This document shows positions 62,931-64,000 of a DNA stretch of 64,000 bases, one piece after another. Both the position numbers and the translations under genes were made by a program. Source of the stretch: Salvelinus alpinus (Eukaryota; Chordata; Actinopteri; Salmoniformes; Salmonidae); assembly GCF_045679555.1 (NCBI RefSeq), contig NC_092089.1:3199652-3263651 (forward strand), given 5' to 3'. Below the pieces are notes generated by a model. The model did not search any database and was not told the DNA's origin. It saw nothing but the letters and a program-made list of their open reading frames with translations. Every line of letters starts with the position of its first letter. The stretch's first letter is position 1.

Positions 62931-62934
62931 GCAA

Positions 62935-64000
62935 GACAGAGTACAGATGGAGTACATAGCGAGTACAGAGAGATTACAGAGAGAGTACATAGAGAGTACA
63001 GAGAGAGTACAGAGAGAGAGTACAGAGTACAGAGAGAATACAAAGAGAGTACATAGAGAGTACAATGTACAGAGAGAATACAGAGGGAGTACATAGAGAG
63101 TACAATGTACAGAGAGAATACAGAGGGAGTACATAGAGAGTACAGAGAGAGTACAGAGTACAGAGAGAGTACAGAGAGAATACAGAGAGAGAGTACAGAG
63201 AGAGAGTACAGAGAGAGTACAGAGAGAGAGTACAGAGAGAGTACAGAGAGAGTACAGAGAGATTACATAGTACAGAGAGAATACAGAGTGAGTACTTAGA
63301 GAGTACAAAGAGAGTACAGAGAGAGTACAGAGTACAGAGAGAATACAGAGAGAGTACAGAGAGAGAGTACAGAGAGAGAGAGTACAGAGAGAGAGTACAG
63401 AGTACAGAGACAATACAGAGAGAGTACAGAGAGAGTACAGAGAGAGAGTACAGAGTACAGAGAGAATACAGAGAGAGTAAATAGAGAGTAAAGAGTACAG
63501 AGAGAATACAGAGGGAGTACATAGAGAGTACAGAGAGAGTATAAAGAGAGAGTACAGAGAGAGTACAGAGAGAATACAGAGAGAGTACAGAGAGATTACA
63601 TAGAGAGTACAGAGAGAGTATAAAGAGAGAGTACAGAGAGAGTACAGAGAGAATACAGAGGGAGTACATAGAGAGTACAGAGAGAGTACAGAGTACAGAG
63701 ACAATACAGAGAGAGTGCATAGATTGTACAGAGAGAGTACAGAGAGAGAGTACAGAGAGAATACAGAGAGAGTACATAGAGAGTACAGAGACAATACAGA
63801 GAGAGTGCATATATTGTACAGAGAGAGAGTACAGAGAGAATACAGAGAGAGAGAGTATAGAGAGAGTACAGAGAGAGAGAGAGAGTACAGAGAGAGTGCA
63901 GAGTACAGAGAGAATACAGAGAGAGTACATAGAGAGTACAGAGTGCAGAGAGAATACAGAGGGAGTACATAGAGAGTACAGAGAGAGTACAAAGAGAGAG
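62935..64000. repeat. AGAGAGAGTAC satellite reaching the window edge
   Basis: Over 1 kb of roughly 10-12-bp GAGAGTACAGA units with GAATACAGAGGGAGTACATA variants forming larger periodic blocks. The long antisense frames (SLYSLCTL) are repeat artefacts. The array continues beyond 64000. Confidence 0.93.

Noticed and set aside
62586-63992. 468-codon and 318-codon antisense frames rich in SLYSLCTL
   Set aside because: They are translations of the GAGAGTAC satellite with no stops because of the repeat composition.

Overview
This is vertebrate DNA from a ray-finned fish, almost certainly a salmonid. The genes have short coding exons with GT-AG introns. The repeat content includes an HpaI-type tRNA-derived SINE, several Tc1-like transposons with TA target duplications, RSg-1-like and L2/Rex1-like LINE fragments, gypsy LTRs and many long minisatellites. 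No bacterial or viral gene set, rRNA or CRISPR array is present.

Two host genes lie head to head. Positions 894-17178 (minus) carry a complete cingulin coding sequence (cgn). I joined 19 phase-consistent coding exons into a 1250-residue protein with a ZO-1-interaction-type head, a long coiled-coil rod and the conserved cingulin tail. Positions 28538-43731 (plus) carry a complete SH2-domain adapter protein E gene (she): 6 coding exons, 495 residues, with the SH2 domain split over the last two. The roughly 11 kb between the two start codons holds minisatellites, an 88-bp-arm hairpin, a Tigger-like remnant and the presumed promoters.

The she introns are packed with mobile DNA: a fold-back element and MITEs (introns 1-2), Tc1 remnants with a nested LINE tail and solo LTR (intron 4), and a nearly pristine antisense LINE with intact ORF1 and ORF2 (intron 5). 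From 44.6 to 61.2 kb is a pile of nested retroelements: LINE fragments, a decayed Ty3/gypsy element, an L2/Rex1-like LINE split by a pol-less LTR element (a proline-rich 844-codon frame and about 60 copies of an 18-bp repeat) and by a solo LTR, a Tc1 element with one frameshift, and another LINE with a solo LTR. The last 3 kb are purine-rich tandem repeats.

The most notable observations are these: tandem arrays seeded exactly on cgn exon edges and on its stop codon; a she splice acceptor whose pyrimidine tract is a (TC)n microsatellite; a LINE whose two ORFs share one frame separated by a single UGA; and an LTR family whose ORF appears to start inside the LTR, with the same peptide start conserved in a second LTR family.
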